64,000 nucleotides of DNA from Geothermobacter hydrogeniphilus (GCF_002093115.1 NZ_NAAD01000001.1:332235-396234); one strand, 5' to 3'. Numbered from the stretch's first letter, positions 1 through 10,054 are shown. The notes: generated by a model not told the origin, from the letters alone. A program made the numbers and translations.

Positions 1-18
1 GCATCACCGGCTCCGACG

Positions 19-48
19 AAACCGAGGCATCTTTCGATGCCTTTTTTC
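19..48 (+). terminator. Intrinsic terminator of an upstream gene
   Basis: The stem GGCATC (26-31) pairs with GATGCC (36-41) across a TTTC loop and is followed by six T residues. It ends whatever is transcribed from left of the window, so thrS probably has its own promoter. Confidence 0.7.
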
Positions 49-54
49 GTTATA

Positions 55-142
55 GCCTGAATCCGTGGATTCAGGCCGGATGGAAAGTACGGGCGGGTCA
101 ATGACTTGTGCTGTTCACCGGTCAAGAATTCGCTGATTCGGG
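55..142. repeat. Dispersed palindromic repeat, family A copy 1
   Basis: Positions 55-76 form a perfect 22-bp palindrome (GCCTGAATCC, GT, then its complement). It is followed by GGTCAATGACTTGTGCTGTT at 96-115 and a half-site CTGATTC near 132. The same modules recur at 3391-3610, 13408-13424 and 29616-29684. The copy lies directly upstream of thrS and runs up to its ribosome binding site. Confidence 0.6.
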
Positions 143-158
143 TAGGGGAGAAATTGAG

Positions 159-2075
159 ATGAGTGTCGTTCAAATCGAATTACCGGATGGAAGCCGCAAG
201 GAAGTCCCCCGTGGGCAGACCCCGCTGGACGTGGCCCGCTCAATTGCGGAAGGTCTCGCGCGCAGATCTGTCGCCGCGCGGATTGATGGAGTCCTGACCG
301 ATTTGAGCACGCCGCTCGAAGCCGACTGTCGATTGGAGATTGTGACTCTCGATTCCGCCGACGGGCTTGAGGTCTATCGGCATTCAACGGCTCACCTGAT
401 GGCGCAGGCGGTCAAGGAGCTGTTCGGACAAGATGTCCAGGTGACCATCGGCCCGGCGATCGAGAATGGTTTCTATTACGACTTTTTCAGTGACAAGCAC
501 ACCTTCACGCCTGAAGAATTCGACCAGATAGAAAAGAAGATGGAAGAACTCGCCAGGGCGGACCTCCCGATCGAACGCTCGGTGGTTAGTCGTGAAGAGG
601 CGGTTGAACTGTTCCGTTCGATGGGGGAGGATTACAAGGTTCAGCTGATTGAGGACCTCGACCAGCCGACTGTTTCCCTTTATCGCCAGGGGGATTTTGT
701 CGATCTCTGCCGCGGTCCGCACCTGCCGTCGACCGGTTTGATCAAAGCTTTCAAGCTGACCAGCGTGGCCGGCGCCTATTGGCGTGGCGATGAAAAAAAC
801 GCTATGCTGCAACGGCTTTACGCGACAGCTTTTCCCAACAAAAAAGACCTGCGGTCCTATCTGAACCGTCTCGAAGAGGCGCGCAAGCGTGATCATCGCA
901 AGCTGGGCCGGGAACTTGACCTCTTCTCCTTCAGCGAGGAAGCCGGCGCCGGACTGGTGATCTGGCACCCTAAGGGGGCGCTGCTGCGAACCCTGCTGGA
1001 AGATTTCGAGCGCAAAGAACATCTGCGGCGTGGTTATGACATTGTCCAGGGACCGCAGATCCTGCGTACCGAATTGTGGAAGACCTCGGGGCATTACGAG
1101 AATTACCGGGAAAACATGTACTTCACCGAGGTTGACGAGCAGAGCTATGGCATCAAGCCGATGAACTGCCTGGCTCATATGCTGATCTACAAGTCGAAGA
1201 TCCGCTCTTATCGGGATCTTCCGCAACGTTATTTCGAGTTGGGACTGGTTCACCGGCATGAGAAATCAGGGGTTCTGCACGGACTGTTGCGCGTTCGAGG
1301 TTTCACTCAGGATGATGCTCATATTCTCTGCACCCCTGAGCAACTGGATGGTGAAATCAAGGGTGTCCTGACTTTTGTGCGTGATGTCATGGAGATTTTC
1401 GGTTTCGAGTACGAGATGGAAATTTCCACCCGCCCCGAGAAATCGATCGGTTCGGACGAAGCGTGGGAACTCGCTACCGCGGCCCTGGTAAGCGCCCTGG
1501 ACGACTCCGGCCTGCCCTATGAAGTCAACGAGGGCGACGGTGCCTTTTACGGCCCCAAGATCGACATCAAGCTCAAGGATGCTCTCGACCGACGTTGGCA
1601 GTGCGCCACCATTCAGTGTGATTTCACCCTGCCGGAACGGTTCGACCTGCATTATATCGGCGCCGATGGCGAAAAACATCGCCCGGTCATGGTGCACCGT
1701 GTCATCCTCGGCGCCATTGAACGTTTTATCGGCGTACTGATCGAACATTATGCCGGAAATTTCCCGCTCTGGATTTCTCCTGTTCAAGCTGTGGTCGTCA
1801 ATGTCACCGACAATCAGGCCGAATATGTCGAAAAGGTCTATCAGCAGTTGTTAAATGCCGGGATTCGGGTAAAAAAGGACTTGCGTAATGAAAAGCTCGG
1901 CTTTAAAATCCGTGAGGCTCAAGTAGAGAAGATTCCCTACATGCTGGTTGTTGGAGATCGCGAAATGGAAAACGGGCTGGTCGCCCCGCGGTTCCGTAAC
2001 GGAAAAAGTCTTGAGCCCATGACGCCCGATGCATTTATCGACTTCGTCAATGACGAATGTCGCCAATACCATTGA
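159..2075 (+). CDS. thrS: Threonine--tRNA ligase
   Basis: This cytoplasmic class II aminoacyl-tRNA synthetase charges tRNA-Thr. The 638-residue product has the full bacterial architecture. An N-terminal TGS domain covers about residues 1-62. The second, editing-type domain carries HSTAH near residue 73 and DLCRGPH near residue 185. The class II catalytic core follows, with a zinc-ligand cysteine in [10 protein letters not shown], and the C-terminal anticodon-binding domain covers about the last 100 residues. An in-frame start exists at 108, but ATG 159 follows GGGGAG and gives the usual [11 protein letters not shown] beginning. infC starts 15 bases after the stop, the order seen in many bacteria (thrS-infC-rpmI-rplT-pheS-pheT). 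Identity is certain; only the start is inferred. Confidence 0.97.
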   Translation: MSVVQIELPDGSRKEVPRGQTPLDVARSIAEGLARRSVAARIDGVLTDLSTPLEADCRLEIVTLDSADGLEVYRHSTAHLMAQAVKELFGQDVQVTIGPAIENGFYYDFFSDKHTFTPEEFDQIEKKMEELARADLPIERSVVSREEAVELFRSMGEDYKVQLIEDLDQPTVSLYRQGDFVDLCRGPHLPSTGLIKAFKLTSVAGAYWRGDEKNAMLQRLYATAFPNKKDLRSYLNRLEEARKRDHRKLGRELDLFSFSEEAGAGLVIWHPKGALLRTLLEDFERKEHLRRGYDIVQGPQILRTELWKTSGHYENYRENMYFTEVDEQSYGIKPMNCLAHMLIYKSKIRSYRDLPQRYFELGLVHRHEKSGVLHGLLRVRGFTQDDAHILCTPEQLDGEIKGVLTFVRDVMEIFGFEYEMEISTRPEKSIGSDEAWELATAALVSALDDSGLPYEVNEGDGAFYGPKIDIKLKDALDRRWQCATIQCDFTLPERFDLHYIGADGEKHRPVMVHRVILGAIERFIGVLIEHYAGNFPLWISPVQAVVVNVTDNQAEYVEKVYQQLLNAGIRVKKDLRNEKLGFKIREAQVEKIPYMLVVGDREMENGLVAPRFRNGKSLEPMTPDAFIDFVNDECRQYH

Positions 2076-2090
2076 TCAGGAGGTATCACC

Positions 2091-2630
2091 ATCGCCAGGT
2101 TCAGAGATAACGGCCCAAGTAAGGACACGACCCGCATAAATGACCAGATTCGTGCGCGTGAAGTGCGCGTTGTGCTCGAAGACGGCGAGCAGCTCGGCGT
2201 GCTGGACATCCGTGCCGCCCTGGAGGCCGCTGCGGATCGCGGTCTCGACCTGGTTGAGGTGTCCCCCAATTCCAATCCGCCGGTCTGTCGGGTCATGGAC
2301 TATGGAAAGTTCAAGTACCAGGCCAGCAAAAAGGCGGCCGAGGCCAAGAAGAAGACGGCCCGGGTGGAACTCAAGGAAGTCAAGCTGCGGCCGAAAACGG
2401 AAGAGCATGACTATAATTTCAAGGTCAAAAATGCCCGCCGCTTCCTGGAAGCCGGCAACAAGGTCAAGGTGACCATCATGTTCCGCGGCCGCGAGGTGAC
2501 CCACCCCGAATTCGGGCGGCGTCTGCTGGAGCGGGTTTCGGAGGACGTCAAGGATCTCGGCCAGGTCGAAATGATGCCCCGCATGGCCGGGCGTTTCATG
2601 TCGATGGTGATCGCGCCAATTAAAAAATAA
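2091..2630 (+). CDS. infC: Translation initiation factor IF-3
   Basis: IF-3 binds the 30S subunit, prevents premature 50S joining and monitors start-codon selection. Both domains are present: the N-terminal domain with [13 protein letters not shown] and the C-terminal domain with [17 protein letters not shown]. The first conventional in-frame start (GTG 2163) would cut off the conserved N-terminal stretch. Reading upstream in the same frame stays open, and a strong AGGAGGT (2078-2084) sits six bases before ATC at 2091, giving 179 residues, the family's normal length. An AUC/AUU-type start is known for infC in other bacteria, where it lets IF-3 repress its own translation. The ATC start here is inferred from that, from the Shine-Dalgarno position and from the conserved N-terminus. 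rpmI follows 49 bases later. Confidence 0.93.
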   Translation: MARFRDNGPSKDTTRINDQIRAREVRVVLEDGEQLGVLDIRAALEAAADRGLDLVEVSPNSNPPVCRVMDYGKFKYQASKKAAEAKKKTARVELKEVKLRPKTEEHDYNFKVKNARRFLEAGNKVKVTIMFRGREVTHPEFGRRLLERVSEDVKDLGQVEMMPRMAGRFMSMVIAPIKK

Positions 2631-2679
2631 CCGTATTTTCACCCCATGCGGGTGGAAGACCATTTATAAGGAGTTTGTG

Positions 2680-2877
2680 ATGCCCAAGATCAAAACCAAT
2701 CGCGGCGCGGCCAAGCGTTTCCGGAAAACAGGTACCGGCAAGATCCGCCGCAACAAGGCCTTTACCAGCCATATTCTGACCAAGAAGAGTACCAAGCGCA
2801 AGCGTGACCTGCGCAAGGCGACCCTGGTGTCCGCCGCCGATGCGAAAAATATCAGCCGGTTGATCCCGTACCTCTGA
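2680..2877 (+). CDS. rpmI: Large ribosomal subunit protein bL35
   Basis: This is a small basic 50S protein of 65 residues, starting [14 protein letters not shown] and ending SRLIPYL, as expected for bL35. The start is ATG 2680, preceded by TAAGGAG; a GTG three bases earlier is less likely. It lies between infC and rplT in the conserved IF3-L35-L20 cluster and is presumably on the same transcript. No L20-type operator structure was recognised in the spacer. Confidence 0.96.
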   Translation: MPKIKTNRGAAKRFRKTGTGKIRRNKAFTSHILTKKSTKRKRDLRKATLVSAADAKNISRLIPYL

Positions 2878-2991
2878 TCCACCGGTTGCTGATATCGGTC
2901 GTGAACTGAGGGGACAACTGTCTCCCCCTTCAGATCCGGCCCGGCACCGCGGAATCAATCCGCGAAATCTTACCCACAGAAGGAGTTTTCC

Positions 2992-3348
2992 ATGCCGAGA
3001 GTCAAAAGAGGATTCAAAGCGAGACGCAGAAGAAACAAGATTCTTAAACTTGCCAAGGGCTATCGCGGCGCGCGCAGCAAGTTGTTTCGCAGCGCAACCG
3101 AGGCCGTTGATCGTGCCCTCAATTATGCTTACCGTGACCGCAAGGTGCGGAAGCGGGATTTTCGCGCTCTCTGGATCGCACGCATCAACGCGGCAGCCCG
3201 TGATAACGGGCTTTCCTACAGCCGCTTGGTCTATGGTCTGAAAAAGGCGGATGTTCAGCTCGACCGCAAGATCCTTGCTGAACTTGCTGTTTCCGACCCG
3301 AGCGGGTTCAGCTCGGTCGTTGAACAGGCCCGAGCCCAGCTTCAGTAA
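2992..3348 (+). CDS. rplT: Large ribosomal subunit protein bL20
   Basis: bL20 is an early 50S assembly protein binding 23S rRNA and, in several bacteria, the translational repressor of the infC-rpmI-rplT operon. The 118-residue product starts [13 protein letters not shown] and has the long basic N-terminal helix followed by the globular C-terminal domain ([11 protein letters not shown]). AGAAGGAG lies just before the ATG. The 114-base gap from rpmI is unremarkable. A strong intrinsic terminator follows the stop by a few bases and separates this operon from pheST. Confidence 0.97.
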   Translation: MPRVKRGFKARRRRNKILKLAKGYRGARSKLFRSATEAVDRALNYAYRDRKVRKRDFRALWIARINAAARDNGLSYSRLVYGLKKADVQLDRKILAELAVSDPSGFSSVVEQARAQLQ

Positions 3349-3354
3349 GCAGCG

Positions 3355-3390
3355 GAAAAAAAGATGAGGCCGGGCCTCATCTTTTTTTTT
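3355..3390 (+). terminator. Intrinsic terminator after rplT
   Basis: GATGAGGCC pairs with GGCCTCATC, flanked by an A-run and followed by nine T residues, so the hairpin could work in both directions. It ends the thrS-infC-rpmI-rplT transcription unit. Confidence 0.92.
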
Positions 3391-3610
3391 ACCTGAATCA
3401 GTGGGTTTATGCCGGATGGAGAGTGCAAGAGCTTGGCCTGAATGCGATTTTCAAAAATCTGAGGCGCACCCATTGGTTCGCCGGTGATTTTTGGGAAGCG
3501 GAGGCAGGTCAATGAGTTGCGCAATTCGCCGGTGATAAGCTCACTGGATTCAGGTTTGCCTGAATCCAGTGAATTGTGATCTGTTTTCCAGTCATGCATT
3601 CAATGGATTC
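3391..3610. repeat. Intergenic palindromic repeats, family A copy 2
   Basis: The 381-base gap between rplT and pheS contains no supported gene. It holds CCTGAATCAGTGGGTT (3392-3407), a second GCCTGAATG half-site (3436), a GGTCAATGAGTTGCGCAATT module like the one at 96-115, and a 14-bp perfect inverted repeat (3541-3554 with 3559-3572, arms TCACTGGATTCAGG). A last half-site lies near 3605. This is a degenerate double copy of family A. Confidence 0.6.
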
Positions 3611-3635
3611 AGATTTGCTGAAAATACCTGATATG

Positions 3636-3664
3636 CGCGATGGGACCCTCCGGGTTCCATCGCG
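3636..3664 (+). promoter_or_regulatory. Strong hairpin in the pheST leader
   Basis: CGCGATGGGACCC (3636-3648) pairs with GGGTTCCATCGCG (3652-3664), a 13-bp stem with one G-T pair and a three-base loop. The following TGTTTGTCC is a weak U-tract. It lies 66 bases before pheS and could be an attenuator, an mRNA-stability element or a weak terminator. No phenylalanine-rich leader peptide is present. Confidence 0.5.
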
Positions 3665-3690
3665 TGTTTGTCCTGTCCTGCATGAGTTGA

Positions 3691-4746
<1,056 letters not shown>

Positions 4747-4783
4747 GAAGTTGCTTGATGTTATTTAAAGGAAATTCTTTATT

Positions 4784-7192
4784 ATGATCGTCACCCTGAG
4801 CTGGCTCAAAGAGTTTGTCGATATTCCTCTTCCCCCTGAAGATCTCGCGCACCGTCTGACAATGGCCGGACTCGAAGTCGAGGCCGTTGACTACCTCGGG
4901 GCCGATCTTGATTCCGTGGTGGTGGCACGCCTGGTTTCCGTGGAAAAACATCCTGAAGCGGATCGACTGACTCTCTGTCAGGTTGATAACGGCAGCAATA
5001 CGGTTCAGGTTGTCTGCGGCGCCACCAACCACAGGACCGGCGACCTGGTTGCTTTCGCCCAGGTCGGCAGCGTGCTTCCCGGCGACTTCAAGATCAAGAA
5101 GTCAAAAATCCGTGGGCTGGTTTCGATGGGCATGCTCTGCTCCGAAAAGGAACTGGGACTGTCCGAAGAGTCGGACGGCATCATGATCCTTCCTGCCGGA
5201 CTGACTCCCGGCACACCGGTCTTTGAAGCCCTTGATCTCAAGGATGTCCGCTTTGAAATCGGCCTGACACCGAATCGTCCCGACTGCCTCAGCGTGCTCG
5301 GCGTGGCCCGTGAAATTGCTGCCATGACCGGGAGTACGCTGCGCGTCCCTCAACCGCAGGTTGTCGAGGCGGGAACGTCGGTTGCCGAGCAGACCAGCGT
5401 CACCATCGAAGAACCGGACCATTGTCCCCGCTATCTGGCGCGGCTTGTCCGGGGGGTCAAGATAGGACCGTCCCCTGCCTGGCTGGTACGTCGTCTTGAA
5501 GCGATCGGGCAACGATCGGTCAATAACGTGGTCGACGTGACCAACCTGGTGATGATGGAACTCGGTCAGCCGATGCATGCCTTCGACTTCAACCTGTTGC
5601 GCGAGGGGCGAATTGTTGTCAGGAAGGCTGGCGATGGTGATCCTTTCACCACCCTCGATGAACAGCGGCGCCGGCTCGCCGCCGACGACCTGATGATTTG
5701 TGACGGCGTCGGTCCCGTCGCCCTGGCCGGGATCATGGGGGGGCAGAATTCGGAAATCCAGGAACATACCGTTGATGTGCTGCTGGAGAGTGCCTACTTT
5801 GCCCCCAGCACCATTCGTCGCACCAGCAAGCGCCTGGGGATTCACACTGAATCCTCGCATCGTTTCGAGCGGGGAACGGATGTCAATATGGCACCCGTGG
5901 CTCTTGAGCGGGCGGCGGCCCTGATAAAAGACGTGGCCGGCGGGCAGGTCTGTCCCGGTGTCATCGACGCCTATCCGAATCCGCCTGAGCCCTGTCGGAT
6001 CAGGCTCACGCGGGAAAAAACCTGTGCGACCCTCGGCGTTGCTCTTGATCTCGAAACCATAAGCGGCCTGTTGCGCGGGATCGGTATTGAGGTGGAAAAC
6101 GACACCTCCACTGCGGACCAGGCCCTGCTCTGCAAAGTGCCGAGTTTCCGCCCGGATCTTGAGCGCGATATCGACCTGGTTGAGGAGGTGGCGCGCCTGA
6201 ACGGCTATGATGCCATTCCCGCGACCATGCCCGAAAGTCGCGCCATGATCACCATGCCGCAACCACACCAGTTGCTGGTTCGTCGTCTGCGGGACCGGAT
6301 GGTTGCCGCCGGTTTTTGCGAGATTGTCAACTACTCCTTCATTTCCCCGGCGGCTTTTGATCAAATCGCCCTGTCGCCTGATGATCGGCGACGTCATCCA
6401 GTGAAGATTCTCAATCCTCTGACCGAGGAACAATCGGTCATGCGCACTACGCTGGTACCGAGTGTGCTGGATACCGTTGCGAGAAATTTTTCCTATCGTT
6501 CCCTCGACCAGCGATTGTTTGAACTTCGACCGGTGTTCCAGCGGACCGATGATGGTTCACTGGAACCCACGATGCTTACTGCCGTCATGACGGGGCGTCG
6601 CGAACCGATCGGCTGGGCGAACAGCCAGGAAAGTGTCGATTTTTACGATCTCAAAGGTGTTGCCGAACAGGTGTTGAGCGGATTCGGCGATGCTGATCTC
6701 GAATGGCAGATTGATGCCGGTGAAAATTACTTTCATCCGGGCAAGTCATGTCGGATATTGACCGCGGGGAGGCTCCTTGGCCGCATAGGGGAAGTGCACC
6801 CCATGGTTGCGAGAAGTTATGACTTTGAAGCCCCGGTTTTTCTGCTGGAAATCTTCGTCGACACACTTCAGGAGCTGGATCTGCCGCAGGCTCGTTTCGA
6901 ACAACTGTCCCGTTTTCCCGACAGCTTCCGCGATACCGCTGTGCTGGTTGATGAGGATGTCCCGGCCGAGAATATCCTGCGTGTTATCAGAAAGGGCAGC
7001 AGCCGTTTTGTTGAAGAGGTCCGACTGTTCGATCTCTACCGCGGCAAGGGCGTTCCGGAGGGCAAGAAGAGCATCGCTTTCCGGGTCCGCTACCGTTCTT
7101 CCGAAAAGACCTTCACCGATGAAGAAATAAGTAAAGCTCATGCCAGGATCGTGCGACTGTTGGAAAAAGAGGTCGGTGCTGAACTTCGGTAA
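4784..7192 (+). CDS. pheT: Phenylalanine--tRNA ligase beta subunit
   Basis: The beta subunit carries tRNA binding and editing of mischarged Tyr-tRNA. The 802-residue product is full length. It has an N-terminal EMAP/OB tRNA-binding domain (about 40-150, KHPEADRLTLCQVD), the B3/B4 editing domain (about 210-385), the B5 domain (about 405-475), a pseudo-catalytic core, and a C-terminal FDX-ACB domain (about 707-800, RFPDSFRDTAVLVD). The start ATG follows AAAGGAAA. ihfA follows at 7334 from its own promoter, as well as possibly by read-through. Confidence 0.97.
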   Translation: MIVTLSWLKEFVDIPLPPEDLAHRLTMAGLEVEAVDYLGADLDSVVVARLVSVEKHPEADRLTLCQVDNGSNTVQVVCGATNHRTGDLVAFAQVGSVLPGDFKIKKSKIRGLVSMGMLCSEKELGLSEESDGIMILPAGLTPGTPVFEALDLKDVRFEIGLTPNRPDCLSVLGVAREIAAMTGSTLRVPQPQVVEAGTSVAEQTSVTIEEPDHCPRYLARLVRGVKIGPSPAWLVRRLEAIGQRSVNNVVDVTNLVMMELGQPMHAFDFNLLREGRIVVRKAGDGDPFTTLDEQRRRLAADDLMICDGVGPVALAGIMGGQNSEIQEHTVDVLLESAYFAPSTIRRTSKRLGIHTESSHRFERGTDVNMAPVALERAAALIKDVAGGQVCPGVIDAYPNPPEPCRIRLTREKTCATLGVALDLETISGLLRGIGIEVENDTSTADQALLCKVPSFRPDLERDIDLVEEVARLNGYDAIPATMPESRAMITMPQPHQLLVRRLRDRMVAAGFCEIVNYSFISPAAFDQIALSPDDRRRHPVKILNPLTEEQSVMRTTLVPSVLDTVARNFSYRSLDQRLFELRPVFQRTDDGSLEPTMLTAVMTGRREPIGWANSQESVDFYDLKGVAEQVLSGFGDADLEWQIDAGENYFHPGKSCRILTAGRLLGRIGEVHPMVARSYDFEAPVFLLEIFVDTLQELDLPQARFEQLSRFPDSFRDTAVLVDEDVPAENILRVIRKGSSRFVEEVRLFDLYRGKGVPEGKKSIAFRVRYRSSEKTFTDEEISKAHARIVRLLEKEVGAELR

Positions 7193-7257
7193 AGGTCGGT
7201 AAATAGCGGCCTCAGCGGTTTTTTTATCTAAACCCTTAATTTTTTTGATAAAAGCGG

Positions 7258-7286
7258 TTGTCAAGCCCTTTGGGCTGTGTTATAAA
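7258..7286 (+). promoter_or_regulatory. Sigma-70 promoter for ihfA
   Basis: TTGTCA (7258-7263) and TATAAA (7281-7286) are spaced 17 bases apart. The spacer contains the perfect inverted repeat AGCCC-TTT-GGGCT (7264-7276), which could be an operator. About 15 bases after the expected start, AAGGACC/GGCCCTT followed by TTTTT (7300-7320) forms an imperfect terminator-like hairpin before the ihfA ribosome binding site. Confidence 0.65.
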
Positions 7287-7333
7287 AACCTGTAAATTCA
7301 AGGACCTGGGCCCTTTTTGTTAATGGAGGTGCT

Positions 7334-7615
7334 ATGACAAAGGCGGATCTGATCGAGAGAGTTTATCTCAAAACCGGCTTTTCCAAGAAGGAATCCGCTG
7401 AAATCGTCGAAATGGTTTTCGACCTGATGAAGGATACGTTGGAAGAGGGAGAGAAAATCAAAATTGCCGGTTTCGGTAATTTTGTGGTCAAGGGAAAGGC
7501 TTCCCGACGGGGGCGCAACCCGCAGACCGGCGAAGAAATTGAGATTTCATCCCGCAAAATTCTGACCTTCAAGCCGAGTCAGGTGCTCAAGGGAGCCATC
7601 AACGGCGAGTCCTGA
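7334..7615 (+). CDS. ihfA: Integration host factor subunit alpha
   Basis: This sequence-specific DNA-bending protein forms a heterodimer with IHF-beta and acts in recombination, replication and sigma-54 activation. The 93-residue product starts [20 protein letters not shown] and has the DNA-binding beta-arm signature [12 protein letters not shown]. Its position directly after pheT is the classic pheST-ihfA (himA) order and separates it from HU genes. AATGGAGG precedes the ATG. A MerR-family gene follows 29 bases later, probably on the same transcript. Confidence 0.93.
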   Translation: MTKADLIERVYLKTGFSKKESAEIVEMVFDLMKDTLEEGEKIKIAGFGNFVVKGKASRRGRNPQTGEEIEISSRKILTFKPSQVLKGAINGES

Positions 7616-7644
7616 GAGTTCAGGGCTTCCGGCCGGGCGCGGTC

Positions 7645-8013
7645 ATGGCAATCGAAATCCCTGACAAACTCTATTTCAAAATAGGCGAGGTCGCTGAACT
7701 GACCGGCGTCAAGCCCCATGTGCTACGTTACTGGGAGTCGGAGTTCGGCGGATTTCGTCCCCAGAAAAGCAGGTCCAATCAGCGGCTTTATCGGCAGAAG
7801 GATGTTGAGCTGGTGTTGCGGCTGAAGGACCTGCTGTACAACCAGGGGTTCACCATCGCCGGCGCCAGAAGAAAATTACGCGAGCCAGCTGCGTCGCCGG
7901 ACGATCAGCTGGCTTTGCCGTTGAAACCGACCGTCGACCCCATGCTGCTTAAAGAAGTACGAGCCGACCTGTTGCGGTTGCGGCGCCGGTTGGTCGAAGC
8001 ACCCGATCCTTGA
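7645..8013 (+). CDS. MerR-family transcriptional regulator
   Basis: A 122-residue protein with an N-terminal MerR winged helix (about residues 10-78). The helix-turn-helix reads [20 protein letters not shown] and the wing contains [13 protein letters not shown]. The tail after residue 80 is short, without the cysteine pattern of metal-sensing MerR proteins or a large ligand domain, so no effector can be named. The ihfA-merR pair at the end of the pheST cluster is common in this group of bacteria; the target is unknown. surE begins 25 bases after its stop. Confidence 0.85.
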   Translation: MAIEIPDKLYFKIGEVAELTGVKPHVLRYWESEFGGFRPQKSRSNQRLYRQKDVELVLRLKDLLYNQGFTIAGARRKLREPAASPDDQLALPLKPTVDPMLLKEVRADLLRLRRRLVEAPDP

Positions 8014-8038
8014 ACGATATCCCGCAACAGAGGTTCAC

Positions 8039-8791
8039 TTGTTTATCCTGATCACCAATGATGACGGGATTCAGTCTCCCGGCATCATCTGTCTGGCTGA
8101 TGAACTTTCAACTCTCGGCGAGATCGTTGTTGTCGCTCCCGACCGTGAACGCAGCGCAGTTGGTCATGCATTGACCCTGCATGCGCCGTTGCGTGCCGAC
8201 GAAATACGGTCTGGCTGGTACGCCGTTGACGGAATGCCGACGGATTGCGTCAATCTCGGAATTCATGGACTCATAAAACGAACTCCCGATCTGGTTGTCT
8301 CGGGGATCAATCGCGGTGGCAACCTGGGTGACGATATCACCTATTCAGGGACCGTCGCCGCGGCTATGGAAGCGACCCTGATGGGCGTCCCGGCCTTCGC
8401 CATCTCCCTGGTGGAGGGGCCCTACGGGTATGCTGACTTCAAACCCGCCGCCAGGGTCGCCCACGGCCTGAGTCGCTTGATCGCCACTCACGGCCTGCCA
8501 CGCGATACCTTTTTCAATGTCAATGTCCCCCCCGGCGATCCCGGCGAGGCGGTCATCACCCGACAGGGAAAACGGCGCTACGAAGATCTCGTGGTGGAGA
8601 ACGTCGATCCCCGGGGCCGGACCTATTATTGGATCGGCGGCGGCAAGCCGGGGTTTGAAGATCAGGCCGGCACCGATTTTCACGCGATTGAAAAAGGGAA
8701 GACGTCTCTGACCCCCCTGCATCTCGACCTCACAAATTATCGCGCCATGGAGGAACTGCACAACTGGCCTCTCGGTGCCCTGGACGTCTGA
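8039..8791 (+). CDS. surE: 5'/3'-nucleotidase SurE
   Basis: This metal-dependent phosphatase hydrolyses nucleoside 5'- and 3'-monophosphates and short polyphosphate and is linked to stationary-phase survival. The 250-residue product opens with FILITNDDGIQSPGI, where the two aspartates bind metal. It also has the conserved DRERSAVGHALTLHAPLR segment and SGINRGGNLGDDITYSGTV with the metal-binding Asn. The start is TTG 8039 behind CAGAGG, and no later ATG would keep the active-site aspartates. It opens the surE-pcm-nlpD-rpoS synteny known from enterobacteria. Confidence 0.95.
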   Translation: MFILITNDDGIQSPGIICLADELSTLGEIVVVAPDRERSAVGHALTLHAPLRADEIRSGWYAVDGMPTDCVNLGIHGLIKRTPDLVVSGINRGGNLGDDITYSGTVAAAMEATLMGVPAFAISLVEGPYGYADFKPAARVAHGLSRLIATHGLPRDTFFNVNVPPGDPGEAVITRQGKRRYEDLVVENVDPRGRTYYWIGGGKPGFEDQAGTDFHAIEKGKTSLTPLHLDLTNYRAMEELHNWPLGALDV

Positions 8792-8805
8792 CCTGGATCA
8801 TATTT

Positions 8806-9453
8806 ATGCAGTTTTCCATTGCTCGCCGCCGCATGGTTGATCGCCAACTGAGACAGCGCGGCATTACCGACCCGCGGGTCATCCAGGTCATGCTGGAGAT
8901 GCCGCGGCACCTATTTGTCGAACCGGCGCTGCAAAGTCAGGCCTACAGCGATTATCCCCTGCCCATAGGCCAGAAACAGACCATTTCTCAACCGTTCATG
9001 GTTGCCACCATGAGCCAGGCCCTGGAACTGGAAGGTGATGAACGGGTGCTTGAAATCGGTACCGGTTCGGGGTATCAGGCCGCGGTGCTGGCGAAACTCT
9101 GTCGACGGGTCTTTACCGTCGAACGCATCCCTGAACTCGCCCGCCAGGCCCGGCGGGTTTTTGATGAGCTGCGCTTGCACAATATCAATCTGAAGGTTAC
9201 CGATGGTACCTTCGGTTGGGAAGAACAGGCCCCCTTTGACGGTATCGTCGTTACCGCCGGGGCTCCCGATGTGCCCCGGACCTATCTGGACCAGCTTGCC
9301 GATGGTGGTCGGTTGATTATCCCTGTCGGCGATCTTGGAACCCAGAGTCTCAAGAGGATTATCCGCCGCGGGTCACAGTTCGAAACGGAATCCCTGCTGG
9401 ATTGCCGTTTTGTTCCATTACTTGGAGAAAAAGGATGGCACCTGCCCGAATAG
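8806..9453 (+). CDS. pcm: Protein-L-isoaspartate O-methyltransferase
   Basis: Using S-adenosylmethionine, this enzyme methylates isoaspartyl residues formed by protein ageing and starts their repair. The 215-residue product has the family's N-terminal RMVDRQLRQRGI, the active-site region PLPIGQKQTISQP and the SAM-binding motif LEIGTGSGYQAAVLA. The length is typical. It lies 14 bases after surE and 4 bases before a DedA-type membrane gene, so it is in the middle of one operon. Confidence 0.96.
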   Translation: MQFSIARRRMVDRQLRQRGITDPRVIQVMLEMPRHLFVEPALQSQAYSDYPLPIGQKQTISQPFMVATMSQALELEGDERVLEIGTGSGYQAAVLAKLCRRVFTVERIPELARQARRVFDELRLHNINLKVTDGTFGWEEQAPFDGIVVTAGAPDVPRTYLDQLADGGRLIIPVGDLGTQSLKRIIRRGSQFETESLLDCRFVPLLGEKGWHLPE

Positions 9454-9457
9454 GTTC

Positions 9458-10054
9458 ATGAAACTGTTCCGCAATCTTTACGACTGGATTTTGCATTGGG
9501 CCGATACGCCTTACGGGCAACCGGCCCTCTTTATGCTGGCACTGGTCGAAGCCTCCTGCTTTCCCGTTCCCCCTGATATCCTGCTGATCGCTCTCAGTCT
9601 GTCACGACCGCGTCGCAGCTTTCGTTTCGCAGCCATCTGCCTGGTTGGATCGACCATCGGCGGTATTCTCGGGTACTGGCTCGGTGTCGGAGCCTGGGAT
9701 CTGCTGAGTCGTTTTTTTTATGAATATATTCCAGGGTTCACCCCGGAGATTTTTACCCGGGTGCAGAATCTTTTTTCCGAGTACGGTTTCTGGGCGGTCT
9801 TTACCGCCGGTTTCACCCCCATCCCCTATAAAATTTTCACCATCGGAGCGGGGGTCTTTCAAATCAATTTCCTGGTTTTCGTTTTCGCTTCGATTCTCAG
9901 TCGTGGCGCCCGTTTTTTCCTGGTCGGCGCGTTGATTCGTCATTACGGTGAACCGGTAAAGGTCTTTATTGATCGTTATTTCAACCTGCTCAGCATTCTC
10001 TTTGTCATTCTGCTGGTGGGCGGATTTTTTGCTGTGAAAAGATTTTTCCACTGA
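9458..10054 (+). CDS. YqaA/DedA-family membrane protein
   Basis: A 198-residue inner-membrane protein with about five hydrophobic segments and the SNARE-associated (DedA/VTT) signature, including ALVEASCFPVPPDILLIALS near the start and FTAGFTPIPYKIFTIGAG in the middle. The ATG at 9458 is four bases after the pcm stop; longer in-frame readings overlap pcm and lack support. DedA-like proteins are implicated in lipid flipping and envelope homeostasis, but the YqaA branch is poorly characterised and no substrate can be assigned. It sits between pcm and nlpD, where enterobacteria have no such gene. Confidence 0.85.
   Translation: MKLFRNLYDWILHWADTPYGQPALFMLALVEASCFPVPPDILLIALSLSRPRRSFRFAAICLVGSTIGGILGYWLGVGAWDLLSRFFYEYIPGFTPEIFTRVQNLFSEYGFWAVFTAGFTPIPYKIFTIGAGVFQINFLVFVFASILSRGARFFLVGALIRHYGEPVKVFIDRYFNLLSILFVILLVGGFFAVKRFFH

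Noticed and set aside
1..18. Possible 3' end of a tRNA at the window's left edge (CATCACCGGCTCC)
   Set aside because: Only 18 bases are visible, and the bases after the would-be acceptor are CCG rather than the CCA encoded by all four tRNAs here.
3630..3670. T-box riboswitch before pheST, because GGGT and CGCG blocks resemble the T-box core
   Set aside because: The tRNA-binding UGGN bulge is replaced by TTCC, no specifier stem was found, and the blocks are arms of one simple hairpin.
5102..6433. 443-codon minus-strand frame within pheT
   Set aside because: It is the antisense shadow of pheT; no ribosome site and no recognisable domain.
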